This document shows, one piece after another, positions 32,259 to 44,200 of a stretch of DNA of 64,000 nt. The notes beneath the pieces are model-generated. The model worked only from the letters and a program-made list of their open reading frames with translations. It did no database searches and was not told the DNA's origin. How positions within the stretch are numbered: position 1 is the stretch's first letter; each line of letters opens with the position of its first letter. The DNA lies in contig PJEW03000015.1 in the NCBI GenBank assembly GCA_002900995.3, positions 1 to 64,000 on the forward strand, read 5' to 3'. The stretch is from Ganoderma boninense. Lineage: Eukaryota > Basidiomycota > Agaricomycetes > Polyporales > Polyporaceae. A program made the position numbers and the translations under genes.

Positions 32259-32818
32259 TCAAAGCGGCGGGAGCACTGCCCGAGCTCCATCCTGACACAA
32301 GTCATCAGTGTCGCGGCGCAGTTCATCTCGGAGTTTCTCAAGCTCATTGTCGAGTAAGTCCGCTGCGGCTGATGTGATGATTGCAACATCCTTGCCTTGG
32401 ATTTTGACTGGAGTTACTGATCCTACAGAAATATGAGTGGGATTCAATCCAATCGCGACCTTGTGTTGAAATAGAAATGGCGTCCCAAGAATCATATCAT
32501 AATTGTCCAGATTAACCAGGTCAAAACATCGTTTACAGTCTACCTCCTGATACTTGAAATCAACAGATACACAGCAGTTGATCTTCGACCTGGACCCATG
32601 AACCGCTAACTGAACGGGTAGGGGCTTCGCTAAGACCTCCTTGTGCAATCCGAGCTGATTGACGACCGTTGTGGACAGGAAATCAGCCATAGAACCCGTA
32701 TCAACGAGTGCACAAAGGGGCTTACCGTTGGCATGCACTGTGACCACAATGGGCTTCGGAAGGATACGTGTGAAATCCTTCGTCTTCATCGTGTTTCGTT
32801 CTATGGCTGGAATCCAGT
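32259..32818 (-). pseudogene. Gypsy-3 aspartic protease
   Basis: The active site CALVDTGSMADFLS and the closing motif NYDMILGTPFLFQHK mark a retropepsin of about 120 residues. The upstream linker NWIPAIERNTMKTKDF begins exactly at the hAT-1 insertion site; the same NWI codons stand on the other side of hAT-1 (near 39973) as part of its target-site duplication. Confidence 0.85.
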
Positions 32819-33157
32819 TAAGGCTGAACACGGGTCTGGGTAGCCCTGCGGGTACCCGCGACCTGACCCACACAATGACCTGCAGGTCCGGGTCTCGAGG
32901 ATCCGGGTTACCCGCCAGGCGGGTGCTTTGTGGGTCCAGGTAACAGCGGCCAAAAAATAGGTTGACCCGCGGGTACCCGCAATGACCTGCAGGTAGCTAC
33001 TGGGAAACACACCAGAAAACATTTGCATAGACATATTCAAAAGTCATTTGTGATGTTGGAGATGTACTGTACAATGATACAACAGATGTACTACGAGCAA
33101 CCAAAGTACACAACACCCGCGTGCATAAACTGGCGCTATAAAACAATGCTTACTAAT

Positions 33158-34150
33158 CTAGTTCGGGCCATCTTCGTCATCGGACGAGTCTGCTACATAG
33201 CGTAAGCTTGGCATAGTGTCATCGGAGCCATACCCAGAGTCGATGTCGGAATCCGACTCAGAGCCGGGAGCAGGGGGGACTGGGAGCAATAAGTACGTAT
33301 GCTCGGCCGACAGAGACGTGGGCGGGAGCCTGAACAGGCTGCGATTGTCATCAAGATAGGCGGATCTCGGCTCACGATCCCCATACGTTGTCCGGGCTGG
33401 GACGAGGAAGGAGCAGATTTCGAGGAGTGCGCCGGTGGGGGAAACTGAAATTGTGGATGAATTAGAATACTGTGGGGTGTTACGTTGGATTAAAAAAACT
33501 TACAGTCCGCCGGAGCACCGGCCAGGGCTTGCATGACCGCGGGGTCTCGGGAGTCGGTGTAGGGCGTGATAGGTGGAATATTGATCCCCGGGTCATCGAA
33601 GACATCCTAGGTGGACGAGGGAATCAGTGGTTTGACTTTGGGTGAGAAAGGTTTGACTTACTGCAGGCAGATGTCCGAGCAGCCACTCAACCGCGGTCTC
33701 GATAACTTGCCCAGCAGGCTCTGGTTGGCAGAGCGCAAGCGTTCTGGCCACCAGCTCGCCCGTAAACTCGTAGTACAAGTCGACTGGAACATCCTCACGC
33801 CCTAGATAGAACACGCGATAGCCAAGCACAAAGTGCATCAGCATCTCGCGTTCCTCCTCCATGATCCCGGTCCCGGAGATCATCGCCCCCTGGATGCACC
33901 CGACCCAGTGCTCGAAGAAGTCTGGCTGGCCGTTGTCCAGGTTGAACTCGCCTGTTGCGATGGTGAACTAAATGCAGAGGGGGCGGCGGTCAAGGTGTGC
34001 AGTCGAGAAATGCATACTAAGACTCACCAAAGCAGTTATGGCCTGGCCATCAACAACGAGGGTGATCTGGTCGATCGGTCCAAATAGTCGGTTTTTCCAG
34101 GGCTCGGGAAAGACGTATAGCATGACGGGGGAATTTAGGCCGAGAGCCAT
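33158..34150 (-). CDS. hAT-1 second gene, unknown companion of the transposase
   Basis: Start MALGLNSPVM at 34150. Blocks: VFPEPWKNRLFGPIDQITLVVDGQAITALVSL; after an intron ATGEFNLDNGQPDFFEHWVGCIQGAMISGTG, ERE-LMHFVLGYRVFYLGREDVPVDLYYEFTGELV (about 33880-33770); later exons end in an acidic Ser/Asp tail (SDSDIDSGYGSDD, DSSDDEDGPN). I recall similar multicopy mushroom proteins without a function. It is transcribed away from the transposase from a shared 1.2-kb region, inside the inverted repeats, so it is mobilised with it. The frames read cleanly, in contrast to the broken transposase. Confidence 0.55.
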
Positions 34151-35329
34151 GGTAGGAGTGGGACTGGCAAATCCGATGATGTATGCACTGAGAAGAAGGG
34201 GAGGCTTGGGGGGGAAGGCTGGAGGAAATGTGCACCAGAATTCGCGGTTAAATAGTAGATTGGAGGGCCAGATGGCGACACATTCTTCCGATGCTGTTTC
34301 GCAAGGTGGGCGGGACAAGAGGCAATGGACTTGCGAGTATCGGGGCTCAGAGTGCGGGATGCCGCTCTTGGAGTCGGTGTTGGGTCGGGAGGCATGTGAA
34401 GTAGAAAAGAAATGCCTCATGGCGAGAGGTTTAAACCCCGGCGCATGCATTGACTGTGTTGCTGATAAAGAGTATGGGGTGGGATTGGCTAGAATGGCAG
34501 GATTTCTAAGCTCGGGAAGCCGTCGGGGGGTCAGGCGACGAGAGGCATTTGGGAGTGCGCAGCAGATTAGCGAGGTGCTCGCTCAGATAACGATCTGTGC
34601 AATTCGAGGTGGGATAGCTGTGCAAAGTGGTGCCAGACACACGAGGAGGTATGGCGGAGTGGCCGAGGCAGGAAGGGGGAGGAATGGGAGAAAACGAGGA
34701 TGTTGGAGTGTATTGGCATGGTGTTGGTGAGTAAGGTTTGCCGCAGCGGGACGGGGAGCGAAGAGGGAGCTTCCCCGTGTGACGATGAACCACAACGAGC
34801 ACTGTGGGTGACGGCATTCGTGGTTGGTATATCTGCCCTCTGCCCCCCCCCACGTCTGCCAGTCCTTCCCCCACCCCTCTCTATCTCGACCGGTTGGCAT
34901 GCCCCACTGATTGCCCAAGATAATGACCACTCGCTTTCCAATCTCCCTGGCGTATCCACGCCACGGCGGGCCTCTTCGACACCATGCCCTGTTTCTTCGT
35001 CATCGCTCTGTCACGGTCGGTCTTATCGCAGCCAAAAGGTGGATATCTGACTGACCAGCTTTACTTTGCTCAGTCACGGTCCTATGCGTCCTCGTGATGT
35101 GCCCCCAGGTCCCCAACTCCGTCTGCATGCCCCCGAACCATGCCCCTTCCGAGTCAGCGTGCAACGTGTTCTGCGCACTCAAGACGTCGCACTCTCTCCC
35201 CCTTACTCGCTCCCCTATAAGATGCGGGACTGCGGCCACCTGAAGGTCAGTCCATTCTCGACGATCCCCTTCGACACCCGTCTCACGCTCTCCAACAAAG
35301 ACCGTAACTGTGCACCCCGTATCCCAGCA
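34151..35329. other. Divergent promoter region of hAT-1
   Basis: About 1.2 kb between the two divergent genes. Several long frames on both strands are Arg/Pro/Ser-rich and match no family, so I treat them as chance. It presumably holds the promoters of the transposase and the companion gene. A tRNA-like GGCGGAGTGGCCGAG at about 34656 has no partner B box. Confidence 0.4.
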
Positions 35330-38300
35330 ATGCCCCCCACCAAAGATCCTGTCGCCGGCAAACGTCGTCGCCGCGAAAGCGATGAGGGCGCCCTTGAACT
35401 CGCACCGTCCGAGGGGGACGACATCCCTGGGCCCGAGAACGATCCCCCGACACGCGCGACTTGTTCAAGCACACGAGTCTCCGGCAACAAGCGTGCAAAG
35501 GCCCAGGAGGATAACTCCATCGCGAGGCGGGACGACGTGCCGCTGTCCTCGGCGGACGAGGAAACGGAGAAGTCGGACGCACCTCCCGCTGCCCCCAAAT
35601 CTGCACCGAACGTGCTGAGTCGTGCTTCCTCCGCAAGTACTATGTTCACCGCTCGTCGCGCTGCCCGCCTGGAGGAGAAGTATGGCGATTTGACTACCCA
35701 AGAGTCCCTCAGTATGCCGCCTTGGAGTTTATCCTCATTGGCGTGTTCACTGACTTCATAATCATCAGACGCGCGTGCGGCCAAGTGGACATCTCAAGTT
35801 TACAGTCACTTCTGGAAGCCCGTCCTCATGACGAAGAAGGACGGCACCCTCACCTCGCGCTTTGTGTGCATCCGGTATGTTATCGAACTGCACCATCCAA
35901 AGTACAACACTAACTGCACAACCATTGCAGGAACCCATCTAAACACGTCGACCGCTCCCTCAACGATGAATCTACTGGGAACCTCAACCGCCACATCAAG
36001 TCCTGTACACCTGAGGCCAACGCGGAGACACAGATGATAACGGAATACGCACAGGGGGTTAACTACAGCTACGCACATCTCAGGTTCCTGCTTGCGATGT
36101 GGGTCACGCGCCGCCATCGCCCGTTTACTATTGTTGAGGATCCCGAATTCCGGGAACTCCTGCGCATGCTCTTCGCGCGCGTTGAGATACCGTTGCGTGT
36201 GACGGTCGCGCGCGACCTTCAGGACGTTTTCGAGGATTCTCGCGCCCATGTCAAGGCGAAGCTTCAGGTAAGCCAGAGTAACCTCCCATTATAATGGTGC
36301 TGTAGAAACTGATACGAGACATGCGCCAGGGGCTCCCCGGCAAGATACACATCTGCCTCAATGGCTAGACGGCCCCCAACGTGTTAGGAACAGACCAGCC
36401 GCTGAACCAGCTACGCTAAAAGGACGCAATGTCAAGCCTGGCTTGACACTTGGCTGGTACTATATATGTAGCTCGTAATGCCTGTTCATGACATTACCCC
36501 CCTTCCAAGGCACGTGTCCTCACGTGGAACTAGATATACTAGTGGCCCCAAGGGTTAGCCGCCCACTTCAGGACGGTCCAGAGCCTTGACAGTCTTTGAC
36601 CGGTTCGGAAGGACCCCTATCCTGCTCTTTGTCTCTATTTGTCACAGCCAAGCATGCATGTGACCTTGTGACATCCCAAGTCATGTCACAGCCTATGACA
36701 AATCTAGACAACAAAGATTCTGCCAGAAGGGGAGTCGAACCGTCGACTGCTGGAAGCTTGACATTATGTTAGGAACAGACCAGCCGCTGAACCAGCTACG
36801 CCAAAAGGACGCAATGTCAAGCTTGGCTTGACACTTGGCTGGTACTATATATGTAGCTCGTAATGCCTGTTCATGACACAACGTGATTTCATTCCTGGGG
36901 GTCACCGCGCACTGGCATGAGAATGGGAAGCTTGAGCATATTATACTAGACTTTATCAAGTGCGTATCCTTCCTCTCGCTAAGGATAAAGGTCACCTGAT
37001 TTTTCACCTTTGGGGCAGGTTGGCCAAAGGGCACACGGGGGAGTACCTCGCTCATAAGTTAATGGGTCTCCTGGACGAGTTTGGGATAGTTGACAAGGTG
37101 TGACACCCTCTCAACTCCTCTCGCTCTCTTGCGCTAACTGTACACATGTACCACCTCATACAGGTGCTCAGAGTCACCTGCGATAATGCGTCGAACAATG
37201 CGAAAATGCTCAAAGAGATGAAAAAGCTCAACCCAGAGTTTCGCGGACCAGACGTGTGCGTGCGGTGCTTCAGGCACGTTATTAACTTAGTTGTGAAGGT
37301 AAATCTACCTCTGCCGCTACCATCGAGTGCCGAGCTGACTGCATGGCCACCCTGTTAGGCCATTCTGTCTCAGTTCGGCCAGAAAGTCAAGTCTGAGGAC
37401 GTCGACGAGACGGACAAGGACATGTTGGCCCTGGACGACCTTGATGACCTTGAGGACGAAGACGAAGAGGTTGACGAGGCCCGGGAGGCTGCTGATGATG
37501 AGGATATTGAGGAGGGGGAGGACCAACGCCCGGAGCTTGCGATCATGGATGCCCATGTCAAGCTCGGCCGTTTGACTCTCCAGAAGGTGCGCAGGCTACC
37601 CGTCGATTGAGAATACAGTTACCCTCGGCACCAATCATGTAACACTCTCTACTAGATAATCAAGCTGTCCCAGAAAGTTTGGAACAGCCCGACCGTGCGC
37701 GCCGAGATGTCGGCTCAAGCCAAATCCGCCGGCAAGAAGAGCGAGGTGCTTGTACGTTCAGTGCGCACCCGCTGGAACACCATCACAATGGTCCTCGAAC
37801 GCGCCCTCGAACTGCGCCCCATCCTGTTTCAAGTCTGCGACAAGGCTGAATTTAACAAGAACCAAGGTGTTCGACTCCGCCGCTTCATCGTAGACGACAA
37901 GCACTGGCCAATTCTGGAGCAGCTACACGAGCTCCTCGCGGTAAGCACCTTTTGCCCGCATCACGCGTAGCCAGAACCTCGTTGTTAATGCTCACCTATT
38001 TCCACCTATCCCAGACATTCCTCGAGGCCACGAACGAGATATCCCACTCTTCGACCCCCCTCATCTATGACGTCATTCCATGGATCGACGTCATGACCAA
38101 GCATCTCGAAGACACGCGCAACAATGCGCAGAAGCTCCCCATCATCTGCGCGGCTGCACAGAGGGGCTACAAGATCCTTCAGAAGTACTATCGACACACT
38201 GACGAAACCCTGTTCTATTGTATTGCAATGTGTAAGTATATTGTGCTCTTCTCGGGGCTCGACGCGTGACCTCTCTGCTTACCACCACACTAGTGCTGCA

Positions 38301-38994
38301 TCCCTGCTACAAGAAGCGCTACTTTGTGCGCGTGCGCTGGCCTCGCGACTGGGTTGAGAAGGCTCTTAGCCTCTTGCACACTGAATGGGAGACCCGATAC
38401 CACAACAACATGGACGCCGTGGCCGAAGACTCAAGCTCCGGCCCTTCGCACGATGCAAACTCAGTGCGCCAGCCTTCTGAAGGTCGCCCAGGAGGTTTGC
38501 GCGCATCCACAGTGAGTCTCGCCTTGTCAATTCACTATGCAATGGGACTCATCTCTTCGTCCGCAGGCGCGGGCCGCGCATAACATGTTCACGAGCCTCA
38601 CAGGTGCCGACGAATTGGAGGAGGAAGACGCACTCGAGGAGTATCTCGAGGGGCCTCTCCGCACGAAGCAGACGGACCCTCTGAAATCCTGGAACAATGC
38701 ATTGCAGAATGGTACTGCGAACGCAGACCTCGCGCGCATGGCTCTGGATGTACTGTCCATGCCTGGTTAGTGATTGTCTTACACCTCCGAATCTCTCGTC
38801 TTCCTTATCTCACCTGGCTTGCAGCTACCTCCATGGACGTGGAGCGGGCCTTTTCGCGCGGGCGACTCACTGTCTCGCACCTGCGGCACTCCCTCTCGGA
38901 TCAATCTGTACGTGCCAGCACGGTACTCGGATCCTGGGCTCGCTACCCGGAGCTAGTTCCCGAGGCGGAGGCAATCAAGATGTTGCGGCGCTAA
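35330..38994 (+). pseudogene. hAT-1 transposase
   Basis: Start MPPTKDPVAGKRRRRE at 35330. Exons carry a BED-like finger (KWTSQVYSHFW ... STGNLNRHIKSC, 35775-36030), FLLAMWVTRRHRPF, the N/VTAHWHENG strand (about 36890-36925), LRVTCDNASNNAKML (37168-37212), an acidic insert, VRTRWNTITMVLERA, and the hAT C-terminal dimerisation domain MALDVLSMP ... ATSMDVERAFSRGR (38740-38870). Breaks: TAG at 36366-36368 where the family has Trp in the WTSPN motif; TRIM-2 inserted 14 bases later; and a MITE at 38992 that supplies the present stop (TAA of its terminal repeat) and removes about 25 C-terminal residues. Confidence 0.9.
36382..36878 (-). mobile_element. TRIM-2: self-priming terminal-repeat miniature retrotransposon
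   Basis: Two 112-bp direct repeats (36382-36493, 36767-36878; two transitions apart) flank 273 bp of non-coding sequence, with 5-bp target duplication CAACG on each side. Polarity is minus: the purine tract GGAAGGGGGGTAA (rc of 36494-36506) abuts TGTCATGAACAG, the same junction as Gypsy-1. On the other side, one base from the 5' LTR, the sequence at 36754-36765 is a perfect 12-base reverse complement of 36813-36824 within the LTR. The latter lies about 27 bases downstream of a TATATAG, where the RNA should start. This matches Tf1-type self-priming. Confidence 0.93.
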
Positions 38995-39512
38995 GGCTGA
39001 ACATAGGTCCAGGTTTCACGCAGTTCAACCTGGCTTGAACCTGGATATTTACCTATAGGTTGTGATCTGTAGGTTACAGGTACTTGTGCTATAAATCAGT
39101 CACAAATCTGAATCAGGGATCTTGAAAAAAGTGACCTGGATTTGTAGGTTTGGGTATGGGTCACTGGTAGGTTGATTCACACTTCAACAAGCAAAAATAG
39201 TATAAATTGGAGGCTTTAGTTAATAAATTGTCCTTGTATAGCTTAATACTGCATATATAAGCATATTTCTAGCATAGAAAAGACTACTAACACTCAATAA
39301 TAGACCAAAATCTTCAACAGTAGCTGAGAAAATACTATATTTAGTATTCAAATCAAATCAATGATTTGACCTATAACTTATAGGTTTGCTACCTGCAGGT
39401 TGTAGGTGAAAAGTTGATTTGATTCATACAGATCCCAATCAAGCTTTTGAAAGTGGCCAAACCTGCAGGTACAGATCCCAATCAACCATAGGTTGACCTA
39501 CGTTCAGCCTTA
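38992..39512 (+). mobile_element. 521-bp hAT MITE, copy 1 (AGGTT type)
   Basis: Ends TAAGGCTGAAC/GTTCAGCCTTA and an 8-bp duplication TGCGGCGC (38984-38991, 39513-39520). Subterminal regions are rich in AGGTT/AACCT. No coding capacity. It is about 99% identical (about six differences) to the inverted copy at 60210-60730, and shares the terminal 11 bases with hAT-1, in which it sits. It truncates the hAT-1 transposase. Confidence 0.95.
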
Positions 39513-39972
39513 TGCGGCGCAAAGAGAAGGGGAAGGGGAAGGATTTTCCTGGGGCAGACAAAGTTGCATCTGAGTCCACCGGGGTCATTACACTATCCGA
39601 CTAACCTGTCCTGTACACACATTGTCACAGAATATGCAAACTTCTCTTGTATAATTGTGCACCGGCTAGCAATGAAAACACATGGTTTAAGGGTTCAAAA
39701 TAAGATGTGAGAAGTGGCGGACTTGTACCGTACATGAAACAGCCCAGCATTCTACTCTGCAAGCATGTAAACCTGCAAACCCGCAATACCCACAGGTATT
39801 TCGGCGGGTCCAGGTCACTTGGTGGGTCGACCCGAAGACCCACGACCCGGACCTGTGGGTGCGGGTCACTCAATAACCTGGACCCATGCGGGTGTGGGTC
39901 GAGGATTTCTGAAGGTAAATACCCGCGGGTTCAGGTCCGGGTAACCTGCGGGTCGACCCGTGTTCAGCCTTA
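39513..39972. other. hAT-1 3' remnant exon and subterminal repeats
   Basis: The first 87 bases continue the transposase frame displaced by the MITE, to a TAA at about 39600. The rest is non-coding; 39780-39972 consists of repeated CGGGT/GACCC strings up to the terminal inverted repeat. Confidence 0.7.
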
Positions 39973-39980
39973 AATCCAGT

Positions 39981-41266
39981 TAGAAGGTTGGTCAGTCTTC
40001 TTCCCTTTTCGCACAGGTTGAACACCACATACCATCAAGTTTGTCCGGTGATGTCGCCTCCACGCAGTCTGCTGCCACTCTTCCTCAACATTGGACACAC
40101 TCCTAGAGTCAGTCATCAAGTACAAAATGTTGAGCGGGTCAAACACTCGTGAGCTGACCTCCTCATGCAGGACGGTCATGACGGTCCCTTCTCATCGAAG
40201 GTACACAACATATCCGAACAGGCAAGGGTCGACGGTCACAGCCTCCCCTTCCTGGACCAGGTGAGGATATTCCTGTCTTAAGGCTGCCATTAACTTGGCG
40301 CGCAACCAGAACAGGGCAGGGTGACGGTCATCAGGCACATCTCTCACAGGAAATCCAGCTCCAAACTTGGCTCAGAGAGGCATTGCAGCAATCTCATCCC
40401 AAGCCGCCTGAAGCATGTCAGGTATACCCCACTCTGAGTCATCCATCTGTGTATGGGTGACAAGGAATTCGTCTGGACATTCCGCCGGAGCGAGGTGATC
40501 CGTGATCATGAAGGTCTCGTTGTGTGCTTCACCATTGTTAGTTGTGATAGAAAAGCGGTCCTCTGGTTCTATTCCTGCGGCATGCGCTTCGTCCATGTTG
40601 TAGTAACTGATGAGCATCGTGAGCAGGTTCTCGATGCAATCTGCAGTGTGTGCCCGTGCCTAGATGCGCTCCGGCATAGTCTGTCACCTCGGAGCGTCCA
40701 CAAGGTCCACACTGACAGCAGCTACGCGAACACCCCCATCAAGCTCGCGCACACGGTCGGCAAGCTGTTCCAGGCCAGCAAATCGTATGGAGCTTGCTCC
40801 AATACCAACATTTGGTGCACGCGCGGACTTGTGGGATTTGCAGTTTTGACTCTCATGGCCTGTTTCCCCACAGGAGAAGCATCTTCCTTCTGCACGCAGG
40901 CGATCTCGTTCAGCCTTGCTCAAGGGGTTTGGGTGAGCCTTCTTCCCATCCCTTGATTGGTTAGGACGGTTTGGCTGATGGGATCCCTGCCGCTGACCTT
41001 GCGAAGTGGGAGCCTGAGGTGGCCTATAGTTGCGTGAATTGTCGCGCCCATCACAGTGGGATTGGTGTGGCTCAGGCCCCGTGGTGCGGTTTGCAAAGTG
41101 CCCCCAGTTGCGGCCTGGCACTTGTCCTTCAAATGTTCCTCACGACGGGCCTCGGCATATGCCTCCTCACGTCACACTGCATACTTGACAAGCTTCTCCA
41201 GTGTGTTGCGTGCCCGATTTAGACCCTTTTCAATTAGATACACCCGAATATACGAATGAACACCCT
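39981..41266 (-). pseudogene. Gypsy-3 Gag C-terminal part with zinc knuckle
   Basis: The minus strand carries a CCHC knuckle CFSCGETGHESQNC at about 40870-40830, preceded by a basic Asn/Gln/Pro-rich stretch, then a linker to the protease (MLISYYNMDEAHAAGI ... DEFLVTHTQMDDSEWGIPDML near 40620-40375). Frames shift and stops occur between pieces. It joins the N-terminal part across hAT-2: the hAT-2 target duplication TCCAGAAT is at 41267-41274 and 45439-45446. Confidence 0.8.
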
Positions 41267-41274
41267 TCCAGAAT

Positions 41275-44200
41275 TAGCGAATGGCAAGGGTATTGCAAAC
41301 CCGTAAGGGTTTACACGGGTGTCACACGCGGGTCAGGTGGAGGGTCACACTTTGCCAACCTGCCACCAACCCGTGACCCGTGTCACGGGTTTCACTACCC
41401 GTAGCCGCCCGAGCCTTTGAAATCTCGCCACCGCGACGGAACAGCCATTCAAGCCAACAGTGCTCAGGAAACCTCATGTTTGGCCACATGGTCAACCAGA
41501 CTCTGTATTAGATACACTATTTCAAATGCAAATCCGCACTTCTGCCATTTGCAGTGGTACTGTACAGTTATCTATGCTTGACAACTCCGATGGAGGACTG
41601 ATTAGGCAATGAGAAGCGAGACTAACAAGCCACCGAGGGCCAGATTACAAACAAGGGCAGACAATCCAGGCTGTTTCTCGCCCAGTCAGACCAAAAAACA
41701 CCATAGATCTTTGAATCTTCGACCATGTCCTCCCGAACCCAACGCAAGCGCGCCGGGACGCAGACCGCCGCCCGTTCACCGCCACCCAAGAAGCCCAGAA
41801 CTGGTATGTGTTTCTTCATGAGCGGCGCGCCGGCACCATAGCGCTCACGGGATGTAAAGACTCGAAGGTGAAGGAGTGCGGCAGTGGGAAAGGAAAGAAG
41901 GGAAAGAAGGGCAAGAAGGCGAAGAAGGGCAAGGGTCCGGGATCCGACGACGAGGGCGATGCATCCGATGAGATCCAGATCGTCGGCACATCGTCGAAGA
42001 GTGCTGGGAGGCCATCGCGCAAGACAACGGTAGAGGAAGTGGAGGACGAGGGTGGCAAGAGCGGGTCCGAGAGTGGTTCAGGGACTGAGCCGAATGCCGA
42101 GGCAGAGCTTGGTGCGTACATATATTGCGTGGCTGAAATGCAAAGCCGTCATTGCACCTGGAATAGAAAAAATGCGGGCCAAGTGGACGTCGACGATCTA
42201 CGCCTTCTACAAAGAGCCGGAGATCCGATACAAAGATGGCCGCCGCCAGCACTCATTCAAGTGTTCCAATCAGGGGTGCAAGACGCGCGTGAACCGGTTT
42301 CTTGACACAAAGGACGCCGCATCTACCTCCAATCTTCGACGGCATGCGTTCGACTGCTGGGGTCCTGAGGTAATGAACACAGCGGCGGAGGTCTTGAACC
42401 GGAAGGAGGCACGCGAAAAGATTGTCCAGTCGGTGCTCACGACGGGCACCATTATGGCGCACTTTGAGCGGAAGGCAGGGAAGGTAACGTACAGCAACCG
42501 CCCTCTCTCGCGCGAGGAGACCCGTTTGGAGATAGTTAAATGGGTCTGCGAGAGTTTGCGCCCATTCAACATTGTGCGCGATCCAGGGTTCCTCGTGTTG
42601 ATGAAGACCGGGCGCCCAAATCTCTACATCCCATCGCCATCCACTGTTGCCCGCGATGTCAAGGAGATCTTTGCGTGCACTCGCAGTCGGGTCGCGAAGA
42701 TCCTGCAAGTGAGTACACAATTAGCATGTCTCGCGCGCGCGCCACGGCGCGATGGCTGAAATGTCTTTACCTGCAGGAGTACGAAGGGGATCTCAACTAT
42801 GCTACTGACTGCTGGACGTCTCCAAATCACCGCGCATTTGTCGCGTTCACAGTCCACTTCGAATACCAGGGCGAGCCAATCGCCCTCCTCCTTGATTTCG
42901 TCGAGGTCTCGACTTCGCATACAGGCGCTGAGCTGGCCAATGCCTTCGCTGAGATGCTTGAGGAGTTTGGGGTTGAGTGGAAGGTGTGCAAACTTGCTTG
43001 CAGTCTTGTCGTCGTCGCACTCGGGGTGTTGAATGCTTCCCTCCAGATCAACGGTGTTACGATAGACAACGCGTCGAATAACCAGACCATGATCGAGGCC
43101 ATGGGCGAGGATGAGCATCTCCCTCACTTCGATGGGAATCGCGCCCGCATCCGATGCTTTCTTCATATCCTGAGCCTCGTCGTGAAGAGTCTCGTTAAGC
43201 AATTTGACTCGCGTGCTGATAAGTTGAAGGCAGCCAAGGATAAGGCCGAGCAGGAGCTCTTGGAGCTGGAGACGGACCTCATGATGTATGAAGCGCTCCC
43301 GCGTCTTCCGGTGCTGGGCGAGGAGGCGAGTGCTCAGGAAGACGACGACGCAGACGACGAGGTTGACGCGATGGAGGAGATGAGCGCGGAGGAACGAGCT
43401 GAGTTTGAGGAGAAGGTGCGACCAGTGAAGCTCGTCCTGGCCAAGGTAAGTGGTTAGCTCATGCGTCCGAGGTGGTTAGAACGAACCTGACTCACCAGGA
43501 AAACGCCTGAATAGATCCGCACCTTCGCCTTCAAGATCGTCAACTCCACGACGAAACTTCTGCCGGCGTGGCGGGCCCTTTGCGTATCTGAAGAGGCCCC
43601 CGAAACGCTCCTGCCACGAGACGTTAGAACACGGTGGAACTCAATGTTCGACATGTTAGCCGGAGCGCTCACTCACCGAGTGGTTTTCGACAAGATGACC
43701 GAGGACAAGACTTACAGCTTGCGGGCGTACGAGCTCAGCCATGCAGAGTGGCGCATTGCGCAACACCTGCATAAGGTTCTTGAGGTTCGTCCTCCGCCTG
43801 AACCTTCTTCCTCATGGTTCAAACTCTAATCCTGTTTGGATTTTCGCGTGCACCGTACGCCCACATCTTGTGCATGACCTCCCCTTGTGTACCCCCTCAT
43901 TCCTCTCGCCTTCACACTCCTCTTCGCCACACCCGACACGCCATTCCCTACCGCAGCACTTCAAGCACTCAACTCTTGCTTTCTCGCAGGTGACACCGCA
44001 CTTGGCCAAGGTCATCCCGGCCATGGACAAGTGCGACAAGTTCCTCACCGACTGCAGCCGCAACGACAAGCTCGACCCGGCCATACGCACGGCTTGCGGC
44101 ATCGCGAAAGGCACACTCAACCAGTACTATTTGTTGACGGATGCCTCGAAGGCATACCGCATCGCGATGGGTACGTATTTTCAATCTATCCTACTCCAAG

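Larger units (their letters stand above)
32819..39972. mobile_element. hAT-1: autonomous-type hAT transposon with two genes
   Basis: Terminal inverted repeats begin TAAGGCTGAACACGGGTC at 32819 and mirror it at 39972. A perfect 8-bp duplication AATCCAGT flanks it (32811-32818, 39973-39980). Subterminal regions (32819-33000 and 39780-39972) are dense in CGGGT/ACCCG motifs, the usual transposase-binding architecture of hAT elements. It contains a transposase on the plus strand (35330-38994) and an unknown gene on the minus strand (33158-34150), and is interrupted by TRIM-2 and a 521-bp MITE. It sits between zinc knuckle and protease of Gypsy-3. Confidence 0.96.

Noticed and set aside
34656..34720. 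Possible tRNA gene from the A-box-like GGCGGAGTGGCCGAG on the plus strand
   Set aside because: No B box (GGTTCRANNCC) follows within 100 bases and the flanks do not form an acceptor stem.
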